Assembly (NCBI GenBank): GCA_023425225.1 | Contig: JAFADB010000212.1 | Location: 1 to 10,579, forward strand | Length of the DNA: 10,579 nucleotides | Reading direction: 5' to 3' | Source of the DNA: Pseudomonadota bacterium | Lineage (GTDB): Bacteria > Pseudomonadota > Gammaproteobacteria > Xanthomonadales > Xanthomonadaceae | Shown: positions 1 to 5,494 of the stretch, one piece after another | How positions within the stretch are numbered: the first letter of the stretch is position 1 | Layout: the number at the start of each line of letters is the position of its first letter | Notes under the pieces: model-generated | Databases searched by the model: none | What the model was told of the DNA's origin: nothing | The model's input: only the letters and a program-made list of their open reading frames with translations | Translations under genes and position numbers: made by a program

Positions 1-168
1 ACCCTGGCCGGCCTGTGCATCTACTACTTCGGCCGCATCCCGCACGCCGGGGAGTACTTCGACTGGGCCGGCTGGCGCATCGAGGTGGTGGACCTGGACG
101 GGGCGCGCATCGACAAGCTGCTGCTGAGCAAGCTGCCGGAAGACCAGACCGATGACATCACCGGGTGA
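1..168 (+). CDS. CorC/HlyC-family membrane protein, C-terminal end (partial)
   Basis: Reading frame 1 is open from the first base and ends with TGA at 166-168, giving the last 55 residues of a protein whose start lies outside the window. The residues GRIPHAGEYFDWAGWRIEVV followed by DLDGARIDKLLL match the C-terminal transporter-associated (CorC_HlyC) domain, with its typical G-R-I-P...G...W-R-x-E-V-V-D-x-D-G-x-R-I-D-K pattern. In this family the domain follows a DUF21/CNNM membrane domain and paired CBS domains, which would lie to the left. Members are linked to magnesium or cobalt efflux, or were named hemolysins from early work; the substrate cannot be told from this fragment. The 3' end overlaps the next gene by 17 bases, suggesting the two are co-transcribed. 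Confidence 0.8.
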   Translation, partial: TLAGLCIYYFGRIPHAGEYFDWAGWRIEVVDLDGARIDKLLLSKLPEDQTDDITG

Positions 169-805
169 TACGCCTGGTGACGGGGACCGGCCGAGTTACC
201 GCAACGAAGGCATACGCACGCTGCTGGAGACCTTCACCTTGGGCGCGCCGGCGCAGGTCCTGCGGCTGCGGCTGATCCTGGCGGACCTGAAGGAAAGCGG
301 CTTCGGGGTGTTCCTGTTCGTGGCGATCCTGCCGGCCTTCATTCCCATCCCCGGCGTGGGCGGGGCGATCAGCGGGCCGCTGGTGATCCTGATCGGGCTG
401 CAGATGATGATCGGCCTGCGCAAGCCGTGGCTGCCGGCCTTCATCGGCAACCGCGGCCCGCGGCGCGCGACGATGACCCGCTTCATCGGCAAGGTGGCCC
501 CGCTGCTGCGCCGGCTGGACCGAATGCTCAAGCCGCGCTGGAGCGCGCTGCTGGAACCGCTGCCCGCGCACGTGTTCAGCGGCATCCTGCTCCTGTTGCT
601 GGGCATCCTGCTGTCGTTGCCGATCCCGTTCACCAACTACCTGTTCGGCGGCATCCTGCTGCTATTCGCGCTGGCGCTGCTCGAGCGCGACGGCGGTCTG
701 ATGGCGGTGTGCTGGATCGCCGGCATCACCAGCGTGGTGGTCTGCGCGCTGGCGTCCAGCGAGCTGCTGGAGCTGATGCACCGGTTGCTGCTGTGGCTGC
801 GCTGA
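152..805 (+). CDS. ExoD-family exopolysaccharide-synthesis membrane protein
   Basis: This 217-residue protein fits the ExoD family, small inner-membrane proteins first linked to exopolysaccharide production in rhizobia; the biochemical role is unknown. Family-like features are the hydrophobic stretch at residues 50-89 with proline-rich FIPIPGVGG, the RKPWLP motif at 90-95, a basic amphipathic middle (about 100-130), then a second membrane block at about 141-176 containing LPIPFTN, the ALLERDG motif at 175-181 and a last membrane segment at about 183-203. The start ATG at 152 lies inside the preceding CorC-like gene in another frame. A modest Shine-Dalgarno-like GGAAG lies about 9 bases upstream, so translation may be coupled to the upstream gene. 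The first 20 residues are polar and less conserved-looking, so a later start cannot be excluded. It ends 27 bases from the convergent stress-protein gene. Confidence 0.85.
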   Translation: MTSPGDTPGDGDRPSYRNEGIRTLLETFTLGAPAQVLRLRLILADLKESGFGVFLFVAILPAFIPIPGVGGAISGPLVILIGLQMMIGLRKPWLPAFIGNRGPRRATMTRFIGKVAPLLRRLDRMLKPRWSALLEPLPAHVFSGILLLLLGILLSLPIPFTNYLFGGILLLFALALLERDGGLMAVCWIAGITSVVVCALASSELLELMHRLLLWLR

Positions 806-832
806 AGCGCGGCATGGTCGCGCCGGCCCGCC

Positions 833-1336
833 TCAGCGCCCGCGCTTGAGATCGATCACCTGGTTGTCGGACAGGTTGCCGGGATCGTCGGTGACCGCCG
901 TCATGACGAAGTACAGCGCCTTGCCCAGCAGCGTGCCCGGGCCATTCCAGTACTCGGCCGACTCGGCGCTCACCCTGATCAGGCGCAGGTTCGGGTCGTC
1001 CTTGCCCTCGGGAAAGAACAAGGCCATCGCCGGGGACCAGTACTTTTCGATCCTGGCACGGTCGTTGACCAGGTGGGCGCGTCCGGCGATGGAGACGTAG
1101 GTGTTCTTCGACGGCGATGAATAGGACACGTTGACCCGCGGATCGGCCAGGATCTCGTCCACCTTCGGGCTGTCGGCCTCGGTGGCGAACCACAGGTCGC
1201 CGTCGAACTCCACCTCCTGCGTCCCCAGCGGCCGGCTGACCAGCCGGCCCTGCGCGTCCACGGTGGTGAACATGGCCACGTCGATGCCCTTGATCAGTTC
1301 GCCCAGTTGCCTGATGTTCTCGCGACGGTCCTGCAT
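833..1336 (-). CDS. General stress protein, pyridoxamine 5'-phosphate oxidase-like flavin-binding fold
   Basis: This 167-residue protein has the split-barrel fold of pyridoxamine 5'-phosphate oxidase relatives, in the general stress protein 26 group. The pattern is continuous: MFTTVDAQGRLVSRPLG (residues 22-38), DGDLWFAT (46-52), VNVSYSSPSKNTYVSIAGRA (69-87), then the W-x-P-x-x-x-x-F-F-P-E-G segment (about 100-111) and LIRVSAESAEYWNGP (119-133). A Xanthomonas relative has been described as flavin-binding and linked to stress and virulence, so FMN/FAD binding is likely, while the substrate is unknown. I chose the ATG at 1334-1336. The frame stays open to a GTG at 1346-1348, but that GTG is part of the GTGGAG ribosome-binding sequence placed six bases before the ATG. 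It follows the monooxygenase gene on the same strand by 69 bases. Confidence 0.88.
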   Translation of the reverse strand: MQDRRENIRQLGELIKGIDVAMFTTVDAQGRLVSRPLGTQEVEFDGDLWFATEADSPKVDEILADPRVNVSYSSPSKNTYVSIAGRAHLVNDRARIEKYWSPAMALFFPEGKDDPNLRLIRVSAESAEYWNGPGTLLGKALYFVMTAVTDDPGNLSDNQVIDLKRGR

Positions 1337-1342
1337 GCCTGG

Positions 1343-1347
1343 CTCCA
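1343..1347 (-). promoter_or_regulatory. Ribosome-binding site deciding the general stress protein start
   Basis: On the minus strand TGGAG is followed by CCAGGC and then ATG. The six-base spacing is near ideal and favours ATG at 1336 over the in-frame GTG at 1348, which overlaps this site. The purine run directly abuts the 3' arm of the inverted repeat at 1348-1370. Confidence 0.6.
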
Positions 1348-1370
1348 CTGTGATCGGGCATCCATCACAG
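1348..1370. promoter_or_regulatory. Inverted repeat TGTGAT/ATCACA before the general stress gene
   Basis: CTGTGAT at 1348-1354 and ATCACAG at 1364-1370 are perfect reverse complements separated by nine bases. The dyad lies just upstream of the ribosome-binding site of the stress-protein gene. It could be a protein-binding operator or, in RNA, a seven-base-pair stem next to the ribosome-binding site. The half-sites resemble CRP/Clp half-sites (TGTGA/TCACA), but the gap between TGTGA and TCACA is 11 bases rather than the six bases of the CRP consensus, so a CRP/Clp site is not claimed. Confidence 0.4.
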
Positions 1371-1384
1371 CGCAGGCGCGCGAA

Positions 1385-1407
1385 AGGGCGCGTGAACCGC
1401 GCGCCCT
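1385..1407 (-). terminator. Possible intrinsic terminator after the monooxygenase gene
   Basis: AGGGCGCG (1385-1392) and CGCGCCCT (1400-1407) form a perfect eight-base-pair stem with a seven-base loop. On the minus strand the hairpin is followed by TTTCGCG, so there is only a very short T run. Its first arm includes part of the TAG stop codon of the monooxygenase gene (1406-1408). An alternative stem pairs 1375-1382 with 1398-1405. It may attenuate read-through into the stress-protein gene, or simply stabilise the 3' end. Confidence 0.4.
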
Positions 1408-2398
1408 ACCCCTCCACCTCATGCCAGGCCTGGGCGGCGATCCCGAAGGATTTCAGCCGCGCGGCATGGTCGTGGATGTTGGCGGTGAGCATCAGCTCGT
1501 CCGGCCGGTGGCGCTCGCAGAACGCCGCCATGCCGCGGGCAAGCCCGGAACGGTCGCCCAGCACCGAGCAGGCCAGCGCACGTTCGACCCCGCTCTTCTC
1601 GTGCGGCTGCCAGAACGCCTCGATGTCGTCGATCGGCGGCGGGATGCGGCCGGGCCGGCCGCGACGCAGGTTGACGAAGCTCTGCTGCTGGCTGGTGAAC
1701 AGGCGCCGCGCCTCCTCCACCGAATCCGCACCGACCACGTTAAGCGCCAGCATCGCGTAGGGCGCCTGCCGGTACTGCGAGGGCCGGAAGTCGCGGCGAT
1801 AGAGCTCCAGCGCCTGGTCCATCGCGTCCGGGGCGAAGTGCGAGGCGAAGGCGAACGGCAGGCCCAGCGCCGCCGCCAGCCTGGCGCTGAACAGGCTGGA
1901 GCCGAGCAGCCACACCGGCACCTGTATCCCTGCACCGGGCACTGCCTGTACCGCCTGCCCCGGCTGCGCCGGCTGGAAGTAGTGCAGCAGTTCGGTCACG
2001 TCCTGCGGGAACTGTTCGGCGGCATCGAAGTAGCGGCGCAGCGCCCGCGCGGTGGGCTGGTCGGTGCCCGGGGCGCGGCCCAGGCCGAGGTCGATCCGGT
2101 CCGGGTACAGCGACGCCAGCGTGCCGAACTGCTCGGCCACCTGCAGCGGCGAATGGTTGGGCAGCATGATGCCCCCTGCCCCGACCCGGATCGTGCGGGT
2201 GCCGCCGGCGACGTGGCCGATCAGGACCGCGGTCGCCGCGCTGGCGATCCCGGGCATGTTGTGGTGCTCGGCCAGCCAGTAGCGGTGATAGCCCCAGCGC
2301 TCGGCATGGCGGGCCAGGTCGAGCATGTTGGCGAAGGCGGCGGACGGGGTGCTGCCTTCGCAGACCGGGGCCAGATCGAGGATGGACAAGGGGATCAT
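1406..2398 (-). CDS. YhbW-like LLM-class flavin-dependent oxidoreductase
   Basis: This 330-residue protein belongs to the bacterial luciferase-like monooxygenases, specifically the group typified by E. coli YhbW. These are TIM-barrel enzymes that use reduced FMN supplied by a separate reductase; the natural substrate of this group is not established. Evidence includes the N-terminal MIPLSILDLAPV strand, HAERWGYHRYWLAEHHNMPG (31-50), the conserved GTRTIRVGAGGIMLPNHSPL segment (66-85), AEQFGTLASLYPDRIDLGLGRAPGTD (88-113), and the VPVWLLGSS flavin-binding strand near residue 160. Length is normal for the group. The ATG start has GGAAG five bases upstream (2404-2408), a good ribosome-binding site. 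A 465-base intergenic gap precedes it, so it probably has its own promoter, although I found no convincing -35/-10 pair. It is followed by a hairpin and the flavin-fold stress-protein gene. Confidence 0.9.
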   Translation of the reverse strand: MIPLSILDLAPVCEGSTPSAAFANMLDLARHAERWGYHRYWLAEHHNMPGIASAATAVLIGHVAGGTRTIRVGAGGIMLPNHSPLQVAEQFGTLASLYPDRIDLGLGRAPGTDQPTARALRRYFDAAEQFPQDVTELLHYFQPAQPGQAVQAVPGAGIQVPVWLLGSSLFSARLAAALGLPFAFASHFAPDAMDQALELYRRDFRPSQYRQAPYAMLALNVVGADSVEEARRLFTSQQQSFVNLRRGRPGRIPPPIDDIEAFWQPHEKSGVERALACSVLGDRSGLARGMAAFCERHRPDELMLTANIHDHAARLKSFGIAAQAWHEVEG

Positions 2399-2535
2399 CG
2401 GGACTTCCGCAAGACGGGCTGGTCACAACATGAGGACGCGGGAGCGCCATTGCCAGCCCGGGGCTCGGATTCGGGACGACCGGGCGTCGTCTGGACCGTG
2501 GGAGTGGAGGAGCTTGGGATCGGCATCAACGCACT

Positions 2536-2563
2536 CGTCGTCCCCGCGAAAGCGGGGACCCAG
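2536..2563 (+). repeat. 28-base palindromic repeat, copy 1
   Basis: The unit begins CGTCGTCCCCGC and ends GCGGGGACCCAG around a GAAA centre. GTCCCCGC (2540-2547) pairs with GCGGGGAC (2552-2559) as an eight-base-pair stem closed by a GAAA tetraloop. An opposite copy lies at 2631-2658, identical at 27 of 28 positions. Palindromic repeats of this style (GTCCCCGCGAAAGCGGGGAC or the ATTCCCGCG variety) are scattered in many proteobacterial genomes, mostly between genes. Confidence 0.8.
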
Positions 2564-2630
2564 CGACTTTCACAGCGAAACCAGGCAGCTGCGGAATCTC
2601 CCCGCGACCTTACCTTCAAAGGCACAGGCA

Positions 2631-2658
2631 CTGGGTCCCCGCCTTCGCGGGGACGACG
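2631..2658 (-). repeat. 28-base palindromic repeat, copy 2 (inverted)
   Basis: This is the reverse complement of copy 1 with one difference in the loop (GAAG rather than GAAA on the minus strand). Its own stem is 2635-2642 with 2647-2654. The 67 bases between the copies show no similarity between the two halves. The head-to-head arrangement resembles bacterial interspersed mosaic elements, where two repeat units face each other. The pair could also fold as one long 28-base-pair stem. No transposase gene is in the window. Confidence 0.8.
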
Positions 2659-2685
2659 ATTCGAATCTTGCGCGCGTGAATGCGC

Positions 2686-2715
2686 CACGCCGGATGGCTA
2701 CAGTTGTCCGGCGTG
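2686..2715. other. Perfect nine-base-pair intergenic hairpin
   Basis: CACGCCGGA (2686-2694) and TCCGGCGTG (2707-2715) are perfect reverse complements around a 12-base loop. It lies downstream of the spermidine-synthase-like gene on the minus strand, beside the palindromic repeat pair. There is no T run on the minus side and only TTCTC on the plus side, so a canonical intrinsic terminator is not supported. It may protect a transcript 3' end or be a degenerate repeat unit. Confidence 0.4.
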
Positions 2716-2863
2716 TTCTCCGGGCAGCAACGCGCCCGCACGGGAACGATGTGGTCGATTTTCCCGGCAGAAGCCTTGCTGCTTCATCGCCGGTTACAAG
2801 ATCCGGCCTTGCCCTTCCTAGAACGGCAGTGCGCGAAACGGGGACGCCGGAGTGGAACGGCGC

Positions 2864-3640
2864 TCAGCGGCGCTGCAGCGCCGCGGCCAGCCGCGAGAAG
2901 CCGCAGGCGAGCTGCCAGCGCGCCCGCCATGGCAGGCGGGCGAGCACGCCGCGCCAGTCCGGGCCGGGCCGTTCGCCGTTCCAGGCGAAGGCCACCTTGT
3001 TGCTCATCCGCGGCTCTTCCAGCACCAGCAGGCGGCCGTCGAACGCCCACCGCATCCGCGCCAGGTGGCGGCGGGTATCGGTATCGTAGAGGTTGACCGC
3101 CATCACGCCGCGATCCGTCATCGCCGCGCGGCAGGCGTCGTAGAACGCCTGGGTGGACAGGGCCGGCGGGATGCCCTGCACATCGTAGGCGTCGACCAGC
3201 AGCAGGCCGTAACGGTCCCGGCGCTGGCCGATCCAGCGGGCGCCGTCGGCCCGCTCGATGCCCAGCCGCGCATCGTCGTCGGGGATGCGGAACTCGCGCC
3301 GCAACGCCAGCACGCCGGCGTCGCTTTCCACCGCCTCGATGCGCGAATGCGGCAGGTGGCGATGGCAGAACTTGGCCTGCGATCCACCGCCCAGCCCGAT
3401 GATGCCGATGCACGCCGGGCGCGGATCGAACAGCAGGCCGGCGAGCATGGTGCGGGTGTAGCCGACCTGCAGCAGGTCCGGCCACCAGGTCAGCATCCGG
3501 CTCTGGGTGACCGCGCCCTCGAACTGCAGCGTGGTATGGCGCCAGCCGCGGACGACGTACGGCCGCCCGCCGGAGCCCGCGCCGTCACCGGACCGCGCCC
3601 CGCCGCTGCCGGGGTGCCTGCCACCGATCGCCCCGCTCAT
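2864..3640 (-). CDS. Spermidine-synthase-like (Rossmann-fold, S-adenosylmethionine-type) protein
   Basis: This 258-residue protein has the core fold of spermidine synthases and related methyltransferases. Visible elements are a glycine-rich nucleoside-binding loop CIGIIGLGGGSQAKF (77-91), an acidic strand end IEAVESD (101-107), ADGARWI (131-137) and YGLLLVDAYDVQGIPPALST (144-163), followed by FYDACRAAMTDRGVMAVNLYD. It lacks the N-terminal membrane domain of fused MFS-type relatives. Compared with genuine SpeE, the GGGDGG loop is GGGSQA, the VDxxDPxGPA motif is VDAYDVQGIPPA, and the YQ-containing N-terminal substrate motif is not seen, so polyamine synthesis is doubtful. The start codon overlaps the stop of the 5'-nucleotidase gene as ATGA, implying translational coupling. 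Residues 1-26 are a Gly/Ser/Arg-rich, probably disordered leader. Confidence 0.78.
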   Translation of the reverse strand: MSGAIGGRHPGSGGARSGDGAGSGGRPYVVRGWRHTTLQFEGAVTQSRMLTWWPDLLQVGYTRTMLAGLLFDPRPACIGIIGLGGGSQAKFCHRHLPHSRIEAVESDAGVLALRREFRIPDDDARLGIERADGARWIGQRRDRYGLLLVDAYDVQGIPPALSTQAFYDACRAAMTDRGVMAVNLYDTDTRRHLARMRWAFDGRLLVLEEPRMSNKVAFAWNGERPGPDWRGVLARLPWRARWQLACGFSRLAAALQRR

Positions 3641-4599
3641 GCCTTGGGCGGGTCATTGGCCACGCCGTGCGGCACGTGGCCGGCGGCGACGTGCTGGCGG
3701 GCGCTGTCGATGTTGTGCTGGGAGTCGTCGAAGAAGATGTCCGCGCCGAACACCTCCAGGAACGGACCCTTGTGGCGCCCACCCAGGAACAGCGCCTCGT
3801 CCAGGCGCACGCCCCAGTCGCGCAGGGTGCGGATCACCCGCTCGTGCGCCGGCGCCGAGCGCGCGGTCACCAGCGCGGTGCGGATCGGCGACTGCTCGCC
3901 GGCCGGGAACGCGGCCTGCAGCTGGTGCAGCGCGGCGAGGAAGTTGCGGAACGGACCACCGCTGAGCGGCTCGCGGGCGCGTTCGCGCTCGTGGCGGCCG
4001 AACGCCTCCACGCCCTGCTCGCGCGAGATGCGCTCGCTCTCGTCGCCGAAGATCACCGCGTCGCCGTCGAAGGCGATGCGCAGCTGGGTGGACAGCGCGG
4101 GGCGCTCGATCTCGCCCGCCGCGGCGGCCGCGGCCGCGGCGCGCTCGCCCGGCGGGGGCGGCAGCAGCGTGGCGGCGGCGATGCCGTTGGCCAGCGCCTG
4201 GCGCACCGATTCCGGATTGGCCGACAGGAACAGGTCGGTACCGAACGGCTTGACGTAGGGCCAGGTGGCCTCGCCCGAGGTGAAGGTGGCGCGGACGATG
4301 CCCAGGCCGTAGTGCTCGATGGAATTGAAGATGCGCAGCCCGGTGTCGGCGGAGTTGCGCGAGAGCAGGATCACCTCCACCCGCGGCGCATCGACCGGCG
4401 CGCCCTGGTTGAGCGCCAACAGCTTGCGCACCACCGGGAAGGCGATGCCCGGCTCGAGGATGTCGTCCTCATGCTGGCGCTGGTAGTCGGCATAGGCATC
4501 GACTCCCTCATGCTCGAACAGCGCGTGGCCCTCCTCCAGGTCGAACAGGGCGCGCGAGGTCACGGCAACGGTGAGCAGGCGTGGCGTGTTGTCGGACAT
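3637..4599 (-). CDS. Cytosolic 5'-nucleotidase, HAD-like (5_nucleotid family)
   Basis: This 320-residue protein resembles the bacterial relatives of vertebrate cytosolic 5'-nucleotidase IA, which dephosphorylate nucleoside monophosphates such as AMP. The N-terminal VAVTSRALFDLEEGHALFEH (11-30), SRNSADTGLRIFNSIEHYGL (80-99) and TFTSGEATWPYVKPFGTDLF (105-124) are family-typical. HAD catalytic motifs appear in order: FDGDAV with nucleophile D178 and acid/base D180, LVTAR with T245, a lysine at K277 in GRHKGPF, and the FFDDS acidic pair D291/D292. All catalytic positions are present, so it should be active. Eight alanines (154-161) form a linker between the two halves. No strong ribosome-binding site precedes the ATG. 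It sits 84 bases after nadK and overlaps the next gene by four bases. Confidence 0.88.
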   Translation of the reverse strand: MSDNTPRLLTVAVTSRALFDLEEGHALFEHEGVDAYADYQRQHEDDILEPGIAFPVVRKLLALNQGAPVDAPRVEVILLSRNSADTGLRIFNSIEHYGLGIVRATFTSGEATWPYVKPFGTDLFLSANPESVRQALANGIAAATLLPPPPGERAAAAAAAAGEIERPALSTQLRIAFDGDAVIFGDESERISREQGVEAFGRHERERAREPLSGGPFRNFLAALHQLQAAFPAGEQSPIRTALVTARSAPAHERVIRTLRDWGVRLDEALFLGGRHKGPFLEVFGADIFFDDSQHNIDSARQHVAAGHVPHGVANDPPKA

Positions 4600-4639
4600 G
4601 GCGATACCAGGTGGGGGACGGCGGCAGGCAAGTCTAAAC

Positions 4640-4672
4640 GCATGCCCGCCGGTGCACCGGCCCGGGCCATGC
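4640..4672 (-). terminator. Imperfect hairpin downstream of nadK, possible terminator
   Basis: On the minus strand GCAT-g-GCCCG pairs with CGGGC-ATGC, and an inner CCGG/CCGG pair is closed by TGCA, giving about 13 base pairs with two small bulges. It is followed by GTTTAGACTT, which contains only a three-base T run. It starts 11 bases beyond the nadK stop codon and ends 40 bases before the 5'-nucleotidase start. It could be a weak terminator, or an RNA structure allowing partial read-through. Confidence 0.38.
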
Positions 4673-4683
4673 CGCGGCCGGCC

Positions 4684-5454
4684 TCACACCGTGAACTGCT
4701 CGCTGATGATGCGCTCCTCGAGGTTGTGCTCGGGATCGAACAGCAGGGTCACCTCGCGGTCGCGCGATTCGCGGATGGTCACCTCGATCACGTCGCGGGT
4801 CTCGTGCGAGTCGGCGGTGACGCTGACCGGACGCTTGTACGGATCGAGCACCTGCATGCGGAACTCGGTATCGGCCTTGACGATCGCCCCGCGCCAGCGC
4901 CGCGGCCGGTACGGCGCGATCGGCGTGAGCGCCAGCACGTGCGAACCCAACGGCAGGATCGGACCGTAGGCCGAATAGTTGTAGGCGGTGCTGCCGGCCG
5001 GCGTGGATACCAGCACGCCATCGCAGATCAGTTCGTCCACCCGGGTCTGGCCGTTGAGGTCGATGCGGATGTGCGCCGCCTGCCGGGTCTGGCGCAGCAG
5101 CGAGACCTCGTTGTAGGCCAGCGAGCCGGTGGTGGTGCCCGACTCGGTCAGCGCCAGCATCTCCAGCGGGCGCAGGTGGGCCGGCTCGGCCAGGGACAGG
5201 CGCTGCGGCAGGTCGTCCTCGCGGTACTGGTTCATCAGAAAACCGACCGTGCCCAGCTTCATCCCGAACACCGGCTTGCCGAGCATGCCGTAGCGATGCA
5301 GGGTCTGCAGCATGAAGCCGTCGCCGCCCAGCGGGCAGATCACGTCCGCCTCCTCGGGGCTGTGGTGCCCGTAGCGCTGGCGCATCTGCTCCAGCGCCTG
5401 TTGTGCGGCGGCGATGCTGCTGGCCAGGAAGGCGATACGGGGTGTTGCGCTCAT
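4684..5454 (-). CDS. nadK: NAD kinase (ATP-NAD kinase)
   Basis: NAD kinase phosphorylates NAD to NADP and sets the cell's NADP(H) pool. The 256-residue length matches the short form seen in xanthomonads and alphaproteobacteria. The catalytic GGDG motif is intact at residues 43-46 (LGGDGFML, with D45), followed by GMKLGTVGFLMN (64-75), the conserved N115-E116 pair in SLAYNEVSLL, and DGVLVSTPAGSTAY (145-158), the glycine-rich nucleotide-binding loop. The N-terminus MSATPRIAFLAS looks like that of xanthomonad homologues, which supports the ATG at 5454. The only good Shine-Dalgarno sequence (GGAG, six bases upstream) is buried in a perfect hairpin, suggesting translational control. It lies 87 bases downstream of an NAD-dependent glutamate dehydrogenase gene on the same strand. 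Confidence 0.96.
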   Translation of the reverse strand: MSATPRIAFLASSIAAAQQALEQMRQRYGHHSPEEADVICPLGGDGFMLQTLHRYGMLGKPVFGMKLGTVGFLMNQYREDDLPQRLSLAEPAHLRPLEMLALTESGTTTGSLAYNEVSLLRQTRQAAHIRIDLNGQTRVDELICDGVLVSTPAGSTAYNYSAYGPILPLGSHVLALTPIAPYRPRRWRGAIVKADTEFRMQVLDPYKRPVSVTADSHETRDVIEVTIRESRDREVTLLFDPEHNLEERIISEQFTV

Positions 5455-5458
5455 CTAG

Positions 5459-5483
5459 TGCTCCGGGGATTGCCCCCGGAGCA
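5459..5483 (-). promoter_or_regulatory. nadK leader hairpin covering the ribosome-binding site
   Basis: TGCTCCGGGG (5459-5468) and CCCCGGAGCA (5474-5483) form a perfect ten-base-pair stem with a five-base loop. On the minus strand the hairpin ends with GGAGCA, then CTAG and the nadK ATG. The GGAG at 5461-5464 is the only plausible ribosome-binding site and lies wholly in the 3' arm. No T run follows, so it is not a typical intrinsic terminator for the upstream dehydrogenase gene. A role in limiting nadK translation is inferred from position. Confidence 0.55.
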
Positions 5484-5494
5484 TAACCCGCCAT

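Larger units (their letters stand above)
2399..2863. other. Large intergenic region with repeat pair and dyads, no credible gene
   Basis: This 465-base gap separates the stop of the spermidine-synthase-like gene from the start of the monooxygenase gene. It is less GC-rich than the genes around it. It holds a short GACGAC/GTCGTC dyad (2475-2491), the inverted pair of 28-base palindromic repeats (2536-2658), a nine-base-pair hairpin (2686-2715) and a GCCGG/CCGGC dyad (2789-2807). Open frames crossing it have compositions dictated by the repeats (for example RPREGGDPV and RWVPAFAGTT on the minus strand) and match nothing I recognise. The region downstream of 2660 has no obvious coding signal. 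A promoter for the monooxygenase gene should lie between about 2410 and 2535, but no clear motif is visible. Confidence 0.6.

Noticed and set aside
806..832. Convergent terminator between the ExoD gene and the stress-protein gene
   Set aside because: GCGCG (807-811) can pair with CGCGC (819-823), but five GC pairs without a T run are unremarkable at this base composition.
1348..1370. CRP/Clp binding site
   Set aside because: The TGTGA and TCACA half-sites are separated by 11 bases instead of six; kept only as an unassigned inverted repeat.
2536..2658. CRISPR array or insertion-sequence terminal inverted repeats
   Set aside because: Only two copies, in opposite orientation, with a 67-base non-coding spacer and no transposase frame or flanking target duplication seen.
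2395..2688. 97-codon minus-strand open frame in the intergenic gap
   Set aside because: Its RPREGGDPV and RWVPAFAGTT segments are just translations of the two palindromic repeat copies, a well-known source of false hypothetical proteins.
1307..2821. 504-codon plus-strand open frame opposite the monooxygenase gene
   Set aside because: It runs across the monooxygenase gene and the repeat pair and has a shadow-like composition, while the minus strand encodes a clear enzyme with a good ribosome-binding site.
5459..5483. Intrinsic terminator of the glutamate dehydrogenase gene
   Set aside because: The stem is strong, but the next bases on the minus strand are CTAGATG with no T run, and its position over the nadK ribosome-binding site is better explained as a leader structure.
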